The notes under the pieces are model-generated. The model was not told the origin of the DNA. It ran no database searches and saw only the letters and a program-made list of their open reading frames with translations. Of a DNA stretch of 7,830 bases, positions 7,687 through 7,830 are shown in pieces; position 1 is the first letter of the stretch, and every line of letters begins with the position of its first letter. Origin of the DNA: an uncultured Muribaculaceae bacterium (GTDB lineage: Bacteria > Bacteroidota > Bacteroidia > Bacteroidales > Muribaculaceae); NCBI GenBank assembly GCA_910579605.1, contig CAJTUG010000012.1, forward strand, positions 41,513 to 49,342. Direction: 5' to 3'. A program made the position numbers and the translations under genes.

Positions 7687-7693
7687 GGTAGGC
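7667..7693 (-). terminator. Rho-independent terminator of an upstream minus-strand gene
   Basis: On the minus strand GCCTAC (7693-7688), a 9-base loop, then GTAGGC (7678-7673) form a perfect 6-bp stem with 4 G-C pairs, immediately followed by six T residues (7672-7667). That is the arrangement of an intrinsic terminator, though the stem is short. It would end transcription arriving from right of the window before it enters uvrA. The uvrA -33 TTTG lies in its loop and its T-run lies between the -33 and -7 boxes. Confidence 0.6.
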
Positions 7694-7830
7694 CGAAAGC
7701 TATACTATAAAAAAGCATAAAGAAATTTAACAATACGCCCCCGAAATATCAAGGCTCAATACAAGCGCAAATGGATATCAATCTTGGTTATGATTTGAGG
7801 ATTGCACTTGATTGTTATAACAATTATCGT
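7694..7830. other. Edge region: possible end of a minus-strand gene or start of a plus-strand gene
   Basis: No gene can be called firmly in these last 137 bases. On the minus strand two frames enter from the right edge and stop with TGA: one at 7756-7758 (24 residues ending LRLY) and one at 7778-7780 (16 residues ending SSNHNQD). Either could be the 3' end of a gene served by the terminator at 7667-7693. On the plus strand an ATG at 7771 starts a frame open to the edge (MDINLGYDLRIALDCYNNYR), but no TAnnTTTG box is seen ahead of it. The terminator favours a minus-strand gene end; which frame cannot be decided. The 7700-7750 part is AT-rich and shows nothing else. Confidence 0.25.
7811..7824. 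repeat. 14-base perfect palindrome
   Basis: ATTGTTATAACAAT is its own reverse complement. Its size and AT-rich dyad shape resemble a binding site for a dimeric regulator, but one such palindrome could be expected by chance in several kb of AT-rich DNA, and it may lie inside the end or start of a coding region. It is listed as a sequence fact, with no function assigned. Confidence 0.3.

Noticed and set aside
1..7830. Mobile elements, CRISPR arrays, defence or phage modules, tRNA or rRNA
   Set aside because: No transposase or integrase motifs, no spaced direct repeats and no tRNA-like segments were seen. The gene content is all housekeeping.

Overview
The window is a compact, mostly housekeeping stretch of a chromosome, probably from the Bacteroidota and most likely Bacteroidales. 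Four things point there. The PurF-like tail at the left edge matches the form of this protein I know from Bacteroides relatives. The ComEC protein has no recognisable C-terminal metallo-beta-lactamase domain. Start codons lack clear Shine-Dalgarno sequences. Two intergenic spots carry the Bacteroidetes -7 promoter box TAnnTTTG at sensible distances from start codons. The species cannot be named from the sequence.

Layout from left to right: (1) positions 1-324, plus strand, the 3' end of a gene for an amidophosphoribosyltransferase-like protein, cut by the window edge. (2) positions 293-4783, minus strand, a tight block that reads, in transcription order, PASTA-domain membrane protein, RluD-type pseudouridine synthase, shikimate dehydrogenase (aroE), ComEC/Rec2-type membrane protein. 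Gaps or overlaps between these genes are +7, +12 and -22 bases, so they are almost certainly co-transcribed. The comEC 3' end runs 32 bases into the convergent purF-like gene. (3) positions 4831-7617, minus strand, a full-length uvrA with both ATPase cassettes intact. It is separated from the PASTA gene by 47 bases that hold a candidate promoter box. (4) positions 7618-7830, non-coding or gene ends: a good uvrA promoter, a minus-strand intrinsic terminator that occupies the same bases, a 14-base perfect palindrome, and possibly the end of another gene at the window edge.

The genes do not form one pathway. uvrA serves nucleotide excision repair, rluD ribosome maturation, aroE aromatic amino acid synthesis, comEC DNA uptake, and the PASTA protein probably the cell envelope. 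They look like a packed housekeeping transcription unit. I found no tRNA or rRNA, mobile element, CRISPR array, phage gene or defence system, and no convincing novel system. The most interesting points are small: a promoter nested in a terminator ahead of uvrA, the antisense overlap of comEC and the purF-like gene, and the kinase-less PASTA protein at the head of the operon.
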